Below, in pieces: positions 38,133 to 46,818 of a stretch of 64,000 nucleotides of DNA. The position numbers and the translations under genes were made by a program. The notes below the pieces were generated by a model, which saw only the letters and a list, made by a program, of their open reading frames with translations, ran no database searches and was not told the origin of the DNA. Source of the DNA: Rhodanobacter sp. ANJX3 (GTDB taxonomy: Bacteria > Pseudomonadota > Gammaproteobacteria > Xanthomonadales > Rhodanobacteraceae); the NCBI RefSeq assembly GCF_014200755.1, contig NZ_JACHCM010000004.1:310001-374000 (forward strand). The letters are read 5' to 3'. Every line of letters starts with the position of its first letter. Within the stretch, counting starts at the first letter, position 1.

Positions 38133-39422
38133 GTGAGCCAAAACGAATCCCGCTCACGCAGCGACAGCGTCAAATCCATCTTCCGCGTGGTCGGCGGCAA
38201 CTTTCTGGAAATGTACGACTTCATGGTCTATGGCTATTACGCCTCGGCCATTGCACGTACGTATTTCCCCAGCAACAACGCGTACGCCTCGCTGCTGCTG
38301 ACCCTGCTGACGTTTGCGGCGGGCTTTGTCATGCGGCCGATCGGCGCGATCGTGCTGGGCGCCTATATCGATCACCACGGCCGCCGCAAGGGTTTGATCG
38401 TGACGCTGGCGCTAATGGCCATGGGAACGCTGCTGGTCGCAGCCGTGCCGGGCTACGCGACCATCGGCGTCCTCGCGCCGCTACTGGTGCTCGCCGGCCG
38501 ACTGCTGCAGGGCTTTTCCGCCGGCGTGGAGCTCGGCGGCGTGTCGGTCTATCTGTCGGAAATCGCCACGCCCGGACATCGCGGCTTCTACTGTGCATGG
38601 CAATCGGCCAGCCAGCAGGTCGCGGTGATGTTCGCCGCGCTGCTGGGCCTGCTGCTGCAGCGCTGGATGCCTGCGCAGGCGATGAACGACTGGGGCTGGC
38701 GCATCCCCTTCGTCGTCGGCTGCCTGATCGTGCCGTTCGTATTTCTGATCCGCCGCTCGCTGCAAGAGACCGAGGCCTTTCTCGCACGCAAGCATCACCT
38801 GACGGCCAGCGAAATCTACCGCTCGATGATCGCCAACTGGCGCATCGTGCTGCTCGGCATGGCGATGGTGCTGATGACCACCGTGTCGTTCTATCTGATC
38901 ACCGCGTACACGCCGACTTTCGGCAAGGAAGTGCTGAAGCTATCGTCGTCGGACGTATTTATCGTGACGCTGTGCATCGGCCTGTCGAACCTGATCTGGC
39001 TGCCGCTGATGGGCGCGCTGTCCGATCGCATTGGCCGCTGGCCGCTGCTGGTTGCCTGCACCGTGCTCGCCCTGCTCACGGCGTACCCGGTGCTGCATTG
39101 GCTGGTGGCATCGCCCGGCTTCGATCGCCTGCTCGGTGTGGAGCTGTGGTTGTCCTTCATCTACGCCGCCTACAACGGCGCGATGGTGGTGGCACTCACC
39201 GAAATCATGCCGACCGAGGTGCGCACCGCCGGCTTCTCGCTGGCCTACAGTCTCGCCACCACGCTTGGCGGTTCGAGCCTGGCGATTTCGCAGTGGCTGA
39301 TCCACCTCACCGGCAACAACGCGGCGCCGGGATTGTGGCTGTCGTTTGCGGCGCTGTGCGGCTTGATCGCCACGGTATTGGTGTATCGCGATCCGCAGCG
39401 GCGGCGGCAATATCGGACTTGA
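38133..39422 (+). CDS. MFS metabolite:H+ symporter (citrate/tricarballylate type)
   Basis: A 429-residue inner-membrane transporter with 12 predicted helices. [21 protein letters not shown], then DHHGRRKGL in the loop between helices 2 and 3, and [15 protein letters not shown], are typical of the metabolite:H+ symporter family (CitA/TcuC, KgtP, ProP). [10 protein letters not shown] marks the equivalent loop in the second half. CitA or TcuC is the nearest type by eye, so a tri- or dicarboxylate substrate is likely but unproven. GTG start. Confidence 0.88.
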   Translation: MSQNESRSRSDSVKSIFRVVGGNFLEMYDFMVYGYYASAIARTYFPSNNAYASLLLTLLTFAAGFVMRPIGAIVLGAYIDHHGRRKGLIVTLALMAMGTLLVAAVPGYATIGVLAPLLVLAGRLLQGFSAGVELGGVSVYLSEIATPGHRGFYCAWQSASQQVAVMFAALLGLLLQRWMPAQAMNDWGWRIPFVVGCLIVPFVFLIRRSLQETEAFLARKHHLTASEIYRSMIANWRIVLLGMAMVLMTTVSFYLITAYTPTFGKEVLKLSSSDVFIVTLCIGLSNLIWLPLMGALSDRIGRWPLLVACTVLALLTAYPVLHWLVASPGFDRLLGVELWLSFIYAAYNGAMVVALTEIMPTEVRTAGFSLAYSLATTLGGSSLAISQWLIHLTGNNAAPGLWLSFAALCGLIATVLVYRDPQRRRQYRT

Positions 39423-39539
39423 TCCGTTGTCTTGCTGGAGAGCATTGCCGTCGACGTTGCTGGCAGATCACTTTGGTTAGATCCAAGCCCTCCCGTTTGC
39501 TACGCTCAGCAGGCACTTCATTTCACGGGGAACAGGGAC

Positions 39540-40541
39540 ATGTTTCGAATGACCGCCTGGCTCGGCATTGGCGCAACCTTCTTCAGCATGCATGCCGTTG
39601 CGCAATCACGCATGCTGTTGCCCACGGTCTACGAGGCGGGCCACTTTTACGCGACGCCGGAACTGGTGAATGGCAAGACCATGCGCCTGGTGGTAGACAC
39701 TGGCGGAGGCGGTGCGAAGGGGCTGTACGTTATCAAGGCACCGGCGGCCCAGCGTTTGGGGCTTGGCACCATCAAGTGCGCGCTTGGCGGTGAGACGGCC
39801 GAGCTGATCAAAGCGCCCGCTTTTCGTCCCGGCAAAGGTCTGCCCGTGTCGTCGAATACGCCGTGCCATTCGGCCGCATTCGTGATCCCGGCGGGAAAGG
39901 GCATGCCAGATACTGAAGATGGTCAGCTGGGTGCGGGCTATCTTCCAGAAAATGTCTGGACGTTCGACTATCCCGCCAAGCAATTGTGGCTGGAGCCGGC
40001 CACATGGCAAGCGCCGTCGGGCGCACATCGAACGGCGCTTGGCTTTCAAACGAATGCCCAAGGCGCTTCCGGAATGGCCCGCATTACCCTGAAGGTCGAC
40101 GGCCAGCCGCTGGATCTGCTGCTCGATACCGGCGCCACCGCCAAACCGACGACCGCCGGTAAGGAAGCCAGCGGCACACCGACGGAACACGGCATCGGCG
40201 TCACCAGCTACATCACCACCAGCGTGCTGGAACGCTGGCATCAGAGGCACCCGGACTGGCGCGTGGTTGCCGACGGCGACGACTTGTTCGGCAGTGGGCA
40301 CGCGAGCCGACTGATCGAGGTTCCAAGCGTCGAGATAGCCGGGTGGGTCACCGGCCCGGTGTGGTTTACCGAGCGTCCGGACAAAAATTTCCACGACTTC
40401 ATGTCTAAGTACACTGACCAGCGCGTGGAAGGTTCGGCGGGTGGCAATATTTTTGCCCGTTTCGTCATGACCATCGACTATCCCGACCGGGCGGCATGGT
40501 TCACCTGTGCACGGCAATGCAAGATCGCAGCCGCACGGTAG
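39540..40541 (+). CDS. Secreted retropepsin-like aspartic protease
   Basis: A 333-residue protein with a signal peptide (about residues 1-22, ending HAVAQS) and two aspartic-protease motifs: VVDTGGG (Asp53) and LLDTGAT (Asp196). Having two DTG motifs in one chain means the active site could form within a single molecule. A disulfide pair is possible between the Cys near 115 and those in FTCARQC at the C-terminus. AGGGA precedes ATG 39540. The TAG stop lies in a GTAGGTTGG repeat. The substrate is unknown. Confidence 0.75.
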   Translation: MFRMTAWLGIGATFFSMHAVAQSRMLLPTVYEAGHFYATPELVNGKTMRLVVDTGGGGAKGLYVIKAPAAQRLGLGTIKCALGGETAELIKAPAFRPGKGLPVSSNTPCHSAAFVIPAGKGMPDTEDGQLGAGYLPENVWTFDYPAKQLWLEPATWQAPSGAHRTALGFQTNAQGASGMARITLKVDGQPLDLLLDTGATAKPTTAGKEASGTPTEHGIGVTSYITTSVLERWHQRHPDWRVVADGDDLFGSGHASRLIEVPSVEIAGWVTGPVWFTERPDKNFHDFMSKYTDQRVEGSAGGNIFARFVMTIDYPDRAAWFTCARQCKIAAAR

Positions 40542-40575
40542 GTTGGGCATCGCTGCGCTCAGCCCCCACCGACGA
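40538..40575. repeat. GTAGGTTGG-family repeat, copy 2 (short)
   Basis: The sequence GTAGGTTGGGCATCGCTGCG, followed by CTCAGCCCCCACC, is a short member of the same family. Its first bases supply the TAG stop of the aspartic protease gene. Confidence 0.55.
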
Positions 40576-40668
40576 TTCGTCATGTGTGAGGTTTCCCGCA
40601 ATCACGAATCGCATGTACGACGCTGGCTATAGTCGATCGTAACTATTTACGAAGGCGGCGTCGAAGCG

Positions 40669-41658
40669 ATGACGGCACTCGATACCAGCACACCATCTGC
40701 CACCCGCGCATCGCCGCGAACGGTCGACAGGAACGCGCCGTTCTTTATCGTGATGAACGCCGGCTCCGGCAAAAAGCAGGGCGACGAAACGAAGGCCTTG
40801 ATTGAGGAAAAGCTCGGCGCAGCCAAGCGACGGTTTGAGTTTCGTCTGGTGGAGAACGCGGACGAGCTTGTCAATGTGGCACAACGGGCGGTAGCCGACG
40901 CGAAAGCAGCCCGCGGCGTTGTCGTCGGCGCGGGCGGCGATGGCACGCTGTGCGCTGTGGCGCAAGCCGTTTACGGCAGCGGCTGCCCGTTCGCGGTGTT
41001 GCCGCGCGGCACCTTTAACTACTTCAGCCGCGATCACGGCATTCCCGCCGAGCCGGCCGAAGCCATTACGCTGCTGTTGAATGCGCGCGCCTTTCCGGTG
41101 CAGGTCGGCTTCGTCAACGAGCAGATGTTTCTGGTCAACGCCAGCCTCGGCCTGTATCCGAAACTGCTGGAGGATCGCGAGGCGTACAAGCAGCGGTTCG
41201 GCCGCAGCCGGCTCGTCGCGCTGTGGTCGGCGCTGGTCACCTTGCTGCGGCCACACCGGCATCTGCGCCTGCATATCGATCACGACGGCGAGCAACATGA
41301 CGTTCGGACATCGACGCTGTTCGTGGGCAACAACCGGCTGCAGCTTGAGCAGATCGGCATGAAGGAGGCACACTCGTTGCAACAGGGCAAGCTGGTGGCG
41401 ATCGCGCCTCGCGCCGTGGGTCGACTGAGGCAGCTGGTGCTGTCCCTGCACGGCGCCGCGGGCGCGCTGGGAGACGCCGACGACGTCAACCGCCTTGCCT
41501 TTCGGCAGATCACGGTGAGGTCATCATCGCGGCGCGTCAAGATAGCGACCGACGGCGAAGTGCATCGTTTGAAAACGCCGCTGGTATTTCGCGTTGGCGA
41601 CGAGCCGCTGTATCTGCTGAAGTACGAGCCCGACGTTGCCGACGAGCATCGTGCATGA
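40669..41658 (+). CDS. Diacylglycerol/sphingosine kinase-family lipid kinase
   Basis: A 329-residue protein of the diacylglycerol-kinase catalytic family. FFIVMNAGSGKK (about 25-36) and GAGGDGT (87-93) form the nucleotide-binding loops, and VLPRGTFNYFSRD (about 109-121) matches the conserved region that in most members reads GTxNxFA. Bacterial members phosphorylate lipids such as phosphatidylglycerol or undecaprenol-like acceptors. Its stop overlaps the start of the phosphoesterase gene, suggesting paired expression. Confidence 0.88.
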   Translation: MTALDTSTPSATRASPRTVDRNAPFFIVMNAGSGKKQGDETKALIEEKLGAAKRRFEFRLVENADELVNVAQRAVADAKAARGVVVGAGGDGTLCAVAQAVYGSGCPFAVLPRGTFNYFSRDHGIPAEPAEAITLLLNARAFPVQVGFVNEQMFLVNASLGLYPKLLEDREAYKQRFGRSRLVALWSALVTLLRPHRHLRLHIDHDGEQHDVRTSTLFVGNNRLQLEQIGMKEAHSLQQGKLVAIAPRAVGRLRQLVLSLHGAAGALGDADDVNRLAFRQITVRSSSRRVKIATDGEVHRLKTPLVFRVGDEPLYLLKYEPDVADEHRA

Positions 41659-42449
41659 CCGTGCTGCTGCAGATTTCCGATCCGCATTTCGGCACCGAGC
41701 AGCCCCCGGTCGTCGAGGCGCTGCTGCGGTTGGTAAAGCAGCAGCAACCGACGCTGATCGTCATGTCCGGCGATCTCACCCAGCGGGCGCGGCGCGGCGA
41801 ATTTGCGGCTGCGCGGCAATTCGTCGATCGCCTCGCACCCGTGCCGGCGTTGGTGATTCCGGGCAACCACGACATACCGCTATTCAACTTGCCAGCGCGC
41901 GCCTTCAACCCTTACGCCAATTATCGACGCGCGTTCGGAAACGCACTGGAACCCGTGCACGAATCGCACGACGCACTGGTCCTGTGCCTGAAAACCACGC
42001 GGCGCTACCGGCACAAAGACGGCGAAGTCTCCAACGCACAGATCCAGCGCGTGGCAAGCCAGCTCGAACGTGCCACGCCGCGACAGCTGCGTGTGGTGGT
42101 GACACATCAGCCTGTTGCCGCTGCGGTGGCTTCGGATCACAAGAACCTGCTGCACGGACGCGAGCAGGCCATCGCCGCGTGGGCGCGCGCAGGCGTGGAC
42201 CTGATCCTCGGCGGCCATATTCACCTGCCCTATGTCATGCCGCTGCAAGACCTGCCGCGCCGCGTCTACGCGGTGCAGGCAGGCACTGCGGTTTCGACAC
42301 GCGTGCGCGACGGCATACCGAACTCGGTCAACCTGATTCGCCATGACGGCTCGTCGCCACAAGTCCTCGTCGAACGCTGGGACTATCTCGCCGCGGGCGA
42401 TGCCTTCGCTCCGGTAATGCGACATACGTTGGCCTTGGGCACAACCTAG
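41655..42449 (+). CDS. Calcineurin-like metallophosphoesterase
   Basis: A 264-residue binuclear-metal phosphoesterase with all ligand motifs in order: DPHFG (Asp9, His11), GDLTQ, GNHDIP, THQP and GHIHLP. The form resembles cyclic-nucleotide phosphodiesterase/CpdA-like and related lipid-phosphate enzymes. It overlaps the lipid kinase gene by ATGA, so the two may work on the same lipid pool, which is an inference from position only. Confidence 0.9.
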   Translation: MTVLLQISDPHFGTEQPPVVEALLRLVKQQQPTLIVMSGDLTQRARRGEFAAARQFVDRLAPVPALVIPGNHDIPLFNLPARAFNPYANYRRAFGNALEPVHESHDALVLCLKTTRRYRHKDGEVSNAQIQRVASQLERATPRQLRVVVTHQPVAAAVASDHKNLLHGREQAIAAWARAGVDLILGGHIHLPYVMPLQDLPRRVYAVQAGTAVSTRVRDGIPNSVNLIRHDGSSPQVLVERWDYLAAGDAFAPVMRHTLALGTT

Positions 42450-42474
42450 CCCCCAGTCAGCTACATGCGCTCTC

Positions 42475-42550
42475 GTAGGTTGGGTTGAGCCTGCGAAACC
42501 CAACAGCACGCGTCGACGAAGTTGGGTTTCGCAGGCTCAACCCTAGCTAC
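42475..42550. terminator. Long inverted repeat between convergent genes (GTAGGTTGG family, copy 3)
   Basis: Arms 42475-42504 and 42521-42550 are complementary at 28 of 30 positions, with a 16-base loop. The left arm begins GTAGGTTGGGTTGAGCCTGC. The structure lies between the convergent phosphoesterase and ketopantoate-reductase-like genes and could end transcription in both directions, though it lacks a T tract. Its right end supplies the TAG stop of the minus-strand gene. Confidence 0.75.
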
Positions 42551-43554
42551 GACAGCTCTTCCAACAGCTCCTCCGATGTCCAGCGCCTGTGATTGCGTTC
42601 GGCCGCGTGGATCAATTCGCACAGCTTGGCGTTGACCGGCGCCAGGCGACCTTGTGCTTGCGCCAGCTTCACCACCTCGCCATTGATGTAGTCGACTTCG
42701 GTCAGGCGGTCGGCTTTGAGGTCGTCCCAGGTAGAGGAGCGGGCGATCGGATCGATGGCCAGCATGCGCGAGGCGACACGACGGAAGAGCGCGTCCGGCA
42801 GCTGCAATACATGCGGCAGCCACGAGGGTGGCACAGGCGTCAGCTTCGCCACCGGCAGCCTGGTTTGGCGGAAGACGTCGAGCGCCTCGCGTTGGGCCAA
42901 AGCCAGGCAGCGGCGCCAGCCGCGTTGCGACAGCTCGTCGCGCAGCGGCAGATCGGACAGGGCGTTGATCGCGTTGTTGAGATTGAGCAGCAGCTTGGCG
43001 CGCTGCACGGCGGCCATGTCGTGACGCAGCTCCAACGGCAGCCCGGCATTGGCGAAGGCGGCCAACCACGCGGCGAGCCTGACGTCCGACGCCACCATCA
43101 GTTCACCGGACGATGCCTGATGAAACACACCCGGCACGCGCTGCACCACGTTGAACGGCACCATGCCGGCCAGCGCTGTGCACTGCGGCAGCGCATCGCG
43201 CAGCACGTCGGCGTTGTAGAGCCCGTTCTGCAGGCTGATAACCACCGTGCCGGGCTTGAGTACGGACGCGAGCTGCTGCGCGGCATCCACTGTCGCCGCC
43301 GACTTCACGCACACCAGCACCAGCGCCGCATCCGCTGCCGCCCGAGGCTCGGAGCACAGATCCAAAGCGGCCGGCGCTGTCCGCTGTTGATGGCCCCGAT
43401 AGTCCGTGACGGTGAGTCCGTGTTCGCGCAGGCTCTGCAGCGCCTTGTCCCGACCGATATAGCGAATCGGCGTTTGGCCTTCCAGACGTCCACCGATATA
43501 GCTGCCGATACTGCCGGCACCATAGACCACGATCCGTCCTGTCGACGCGATCAC
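42547..43554 (-). CDS. 2-dehydropantoate 2-reductase family protein (PanE-like)
   Basis: A 335-residue NADPH-dependent ketopantoate reductase homologue with the Rossmann motif VVYGAGSIGSYIGGRL (residues 9-24), the VKSAAT segment near 107 with the family's catalytic-type lysine, NGLYN, and KLLLNLNNAINALSDLP near 191-207. The family contains PanE and many paralogues. The neighbouring FAD-dehydrogenase and absence of other pantothenate genes leave the substrate open. The GTG start overlaps the flavoprotein stop (GTGA). Confidence 0.82.
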   Translation of the reverse strand: MIASTGRIVVYGAGSIGSYIGGRLEGQTPIRYIGRDKALQSLREHGLTVTDYRGHQQRTAPAALDLCSEPRAAADAALVLVCVKSAATVDAAQQLASVLKPGTVVISLQNGLYNADVLRDALPQCTALAGMVPFNVVQRVPGVFHQASSGELMVASDVRLAAWLAAFANAGLPLELRHDMAAVQRAKLLLNLNNAINALSDLPLRDELSQRGWRRCLALAQREALDVFRQTRLPVAKLTPVPPSWLPHVLQLPDALFRRVASRMLAIDPIARSSTWDDLKADRLTEVDYINGEVVKLAQAQGRLAPVNAKLCELIHAAERNHRRWTSEELLEELS

Positions 43555-45209
43555 GCGCAGGCCTTGGCCGCGGCGCGACCGGCAACGCGGCCGGAAAACA
43601 GGCAGCCGCCGAGAAAGCTGCCTTCCAGCGCGCGATAGCCATGCAGGCCGCCGCCGCCGAAACCGGCCGCCTCGCCCGCCGCGTAGAGGCCGGGCAGCGG
43701 CTGGCCGTCCGGCGCCAGCACGCGGGCGTCGAGGTCCGTTTGAAAACCGCCGAGACTCTTACGCGTCAAGATATGGAGCCGCACCGCAATCAGCGGCCCT
43801 TTGCTCGGGTCGAGCAGGCGATGCGGCTTGGCCACGCGCACCAGCTTGTCGCCGCGATAACGTCGCGCATTGTGGATCGCCATGACCTGACCGTCCTTGG
43901 CATACGGGTTGTCGAACTGCCGATCGCGTGCCTCGATCTCGCGCCGTATGTGTGCGATGTCGATCAGCGCGCTGCCGGCCAGCGCATTCATGCCCTCGAC
44001 CAGCTCCTCCAGCGTGTCGCGTACGATGAAATCGCGGCCGTGCTGTTTGAACGCCTCCACCGGCGGCGGCGCCCCCTTGGCGAGCGCGCGCTTGGCCACG
44101 AGGCGCCAGTTTTTTCCGGTGAGATCGGGGTTCTGCTCCGAGCCGGAGAGCGCGAACTCGCGCCGGATGATCTGCTGATCGAGGATGAACCAGCTGTAGT
44201 CATAACCGGTGCGGCGCAGGTGCTCGAGCGTACCGAGCGTATCGAAACCGGGCCAGAGCGGACCGGGCAGCCGCTGACCGGTAGCGTCGAACCACAGCGA
44301 CGACGGGCCGGGAAGAATGCGGATCGCGTGCCGCGGCCAGATCGGATTCCAGTTCTCAATGCCTTCCACGTAATGCCACATGCGGTCACGGTTGATCAGA
44401 TTCGCGCCCGCTATAACGCCGATATCGAGCATGCGACCGTCGACGTGTGCCGGCACCCCGCACAGCATGTGCTTCGGCGGCTCGCCCATGCGCGACGGCC
44501 AGTAGCGGCGCACCAGCTCGTGATTGCCGCCGATGCCGCCGGAGCAGACGATCACCGCCTGCGCGCGCCGCTCGAATGCGCCGATCGCTTCGCGCGATGT
44601 CGGTTTGCCGCGCTCGGCAAGATCGGCCATCAATACCGTGCCACGCGCGCCGACGACGGCGCCGTTTTCCACGATCAGTTCATCGACACGGTGGCGAAAC
44701 GCAAAACGCAGCAAGCCCTTGGCTTCGGCGGCACGCGCACGGCGCACAAACGGCTCGATCACGCCCGGACCGGTGCCCCAGGTCACATGAAAACGCGGTA
44801 CCGAATTGCCGTGACCGATCGCCCCGTAGCCCCCGCGCTCGGCCCAGCCAACCACCGGAAACCAGCGCATGCCCATGGCATGCAGCCACGTGCGTTTTTC
44901 CCCTGCGGCAAAATCCACGTACGCCTCGGCCCAGCGGCGGGGCCAGAGGTCTTCGTCACGATCGAAGCCTGCCGTACCCATCCAGTCGCTCAGCGCCAGC
45001 GCGGGTGAATCGCGTACGCCCATGCGGCGCTGCTCCGGCGAATCGACAAAGAACAGCCCGCCAAACGACCAGAACGCCTGCCCGCCCAGATTCTGCTCAG
45101 GCTCCTGCTCCAGTACCAGCACGCGCTTGCCTGCATCCGTCAGCTCGGTCGCCGCGACGAGTCCGGCCAGCCCCGCGCCAATCACGATCACATCCGTACT
45201 GCGGCTCAT
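43551..45209 (-). CDS. FAD-dependent dehydrogenase (fumarate-reductase/ketosteroid-dehydrogenase fold)
   Basis: A 552-residue flavoprotein with the FAD-binding DVIVIGAGLAGLVAATELT at residues 5-23, a large substrate domain and the C-terminal FAD-contact region GLYAAGEAAGFGGGGLHGYRALEGS. The layout is that of the FAD-binding dehydrogenase family related to flavocytochrome c and 3-ketosteroid dehydrogenases. No heme-binding CxxCH is present. ATG 45209 has GGAGC 5 bases upstream. It is translationally coupled to the PanE-like gene. The substrate is unknown. Confidence 0.83.
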   Translation of the reverse strand: MSRSTDVIVIGAGLAGLVAATELTDAGKRVLVLEQEPEQNLGGQAFWSFGGLFFVDSPEQRRMGVRDSPALALSDWMGTAGFDRDEDLWPRRWAEAYVDFAAGEKRTWLHAMGMRWFPVVGWAERGGYGAIGHGNSVPRFHVTWGTGPGVIEPFVRRARAAEAKGLLRFAFRHRVDELIVENGAVVGARGTVLMADLAERGKPTSREAIGAFERRAQAVIVCSGGIGGNHELVRRYWPSRMGEPPKHMLCGVPAHVDGRMLDIGVIAGANLINRDRMWHYVEGIENWNPIWPRHAIRILPGPSSLWFDATGQRLPGPLWPGFDTLGTLEHLRRTGYDYSWFILDQQIIRREFALSGSEQNPDLTGKNWRLVAKRALAKGAPPPVEAFKQHGRDFIVRDTLEELVEGMNALAGSALIDIAHIRREIEARDRQFDNPYAKDGQVMAIHNARRYRGDKLVRVAKPHRLLDPSKGPLIAVRLHILTRKSLGGFQTDLDARVLAPDGQPLPGLYAAGEAAGFGGGGLHGYRALEGSFLGGCLFSGRVAGRAAAKACA

Positions 45210-45501
45210 AAGCGCTCCGGTGTTGTAGCGAACGATCAACTTAACGCGCCATGCCCACGTTGGCTAGGCGAGCTGTCGCAAAGGGCGGAGCCGCTACCAC
45301 GGCTGTCGCGCGCCCTTTTCCCTGCCCCTGGCAGCGTCGGAACGGTATCTGTCCGCCGCTGGCGTGCGGCGCGATGACGCCGCCGGTCGAAACGACCGCG
45401 TCGCCTGACGCGACAGCCAAGAGAGCGGACTGCGCCTTTCATGGGCATGTCTTGCAGCCAGACTACACTTGGGGTGTCTATTTCTCATCAGGCGGCGCGA
45501 A

Positions 45502-46623
45502 GTGAACTCAGCGGGACTGGCGGTAAAGTCGGGTGAGCTGACGGCGCTGCGCCTTTTCGACATTGCATACACCATCGATCTGGCGCAGGCCGAATCGCTA
45601 TGGGCGGCCCGCGAGGGCGGCAAAGCCAGCCGTTCCCAGCTGACCAGTACGCCACCGAAAGCCGTCACTTTCGGCGTCGCGCCTTTGCTGTTTTCTCTGG
45701 GATCGACCACGCTCAGCCTGGGCGAGCGCGAGGTGACGGCCGAGCTCTCCGTGCGGCTGTACGATTTCGGCGTGGCGGCGCTGGCCGCGCGCATTGCCGT
45801 CGCCGACCTCGGCTGGGACGAATACGTCGCCAACTTCGACGCGCTGGACCGCGCCGTCGGTCCGGCCTCGCTCACCTTCTGGACGCAATGGCTCGATCGA
45901 GTGCGTGAAGTCATAAGGCCGGCGCTCGATCGCCCCGCCGCCGATGCGTCGCTGGAAGAGGACTACCTCATCGGCACGGTACACGCCTTCAGCACGCCGA
46001 TCGATGCATCGGAACTTCGTGACCGTGTCGACCTCGTTGCGCTGCTGTCGGGTGAAAAACGCGCGCTATCGGCCGCATCCCGGCGAGAGCTGCTGTCGCG
46101 CAGCTTTTCCTACTACGCCGACGACCTGGTGGTGCTGACCTGGGATCGGGCCTTTATCTACGAGCCGCGAAGCGATTCCGACGTGGCGGACGTCATCGAA
46201 GTGGCGAACGCCCAGCTGGTCGAATTCCGCTATTACGATACCTTGCTCGATGACGAACTTCCCCGCATGTACGATCGCGTGGAAAGCGCGCGCGGTGCGA
46301 TGTCGCTATTCGCCTCGCGGCGATTCGCGCACCTGGCGAGGCGCCTGTACACCCTGGTCGCCGAAGTCACCGAACTGACCGAGCGCGTGGACAACGCCTT
46401 GCAGGTCACCGAGGATGTTTATTTAGCGCGGGTCTACAGCACGGCTCTGGGCCTGTTCCGCGTGCCGGCGCTGGGCGAATCGGTGGATCGAAAGCTCGCC
46501 ATTATCCGAGACACCTACGCAGCGCTGTACGGTGAAGCCTCGAGCCGTCGCGCCGAACTGCTCGAGGTATCGGTGGTCGTGCTCATCATGCTTGAGATCG
46601 TGCTGATGTTACTGCGCCGTTGA
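45502..46623 (+). CDS. RMD1/YagE (DUF155)-family protein
   Basis: A 373-residue protein with a soluble N-terminal two-thirds and a C-terminal hydrophobic helix (VVVLIMLEIVLMLL). The segment SYYADDLVVLTWDRAFIYEP, then VIEVANAQLVEFRYYDTLLDDEL, is typical of the DUF155/RMD1 family, whose eukaryotic members are mitochondrial membrane proteins of uncertain role. GTG 45502 with AGGCGG upstream is chosen; a TTG at 45469 also fits. No partner is obvious. Confidence 0.75.
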   Translation: MNSAGLAVKSGELTALRLFDIAYTIDLAQAESLWAAREGGKASRSQLTSTPPKAVTFGVAPLLFSLGSTTLSLGEREVTAELSVRLYDFGVAALAARIAVADLGWDEYVANFDALDRAVGPASLTFWTQWLDRVREVIRPALDRPAADASLEEDYLIGTVHAFSTPIDASELRDRVDLVALLSGEKRALSAASRRELLSRSFSYYADDLVVLTWDRAFIYEPRSDSDVADVIEVANAQLVEFRYYDTLLDDELPRMYDRVESARGAMSLFASRRFAHLARRLYTLVAEVTELTERVDNALQVTEDVYLARVYSTALGLFRVPALGESVDRKLAIIRDTYAALYGEASSRRAELLEVSVVVLIMLEIVLMLLRR

Positions 46624-46761
46624 TGGCCGGCTCGCGCTATCGATCGCCGTACTTCCCCTGCGCGAACAGCCGCCGCGTCGAGCCTTCAGTACGACGATAC
46701 GAAAGTCTCCACGCACACCGCCGGCTGGAACCACTCGCTTCATAAGGCTACGGATGGATGG

Positions 46762-46795
46762 CGCTATCGCGCTATTCAAGCAAAGCGCGATAGCG
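46762..46795. terminator. Perfect 12-bp hairpin between convergent genes
   Basis: CGCTATCGCGCT (46762-46773) pairs perfectly with AGCGCGATAGCG (46784-46795) over a 10-base loop. It lies 24 bases beyond the stop of the minus-strand chemoreceptor gene and downstream of the RMD1-like gene, so it is well placed as a two-way terminator, although no T run follows. Confidence 0.55.
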
Positions 46796-46818
46796 AGCCG
46801 GATCGTTCCGGCATACGC

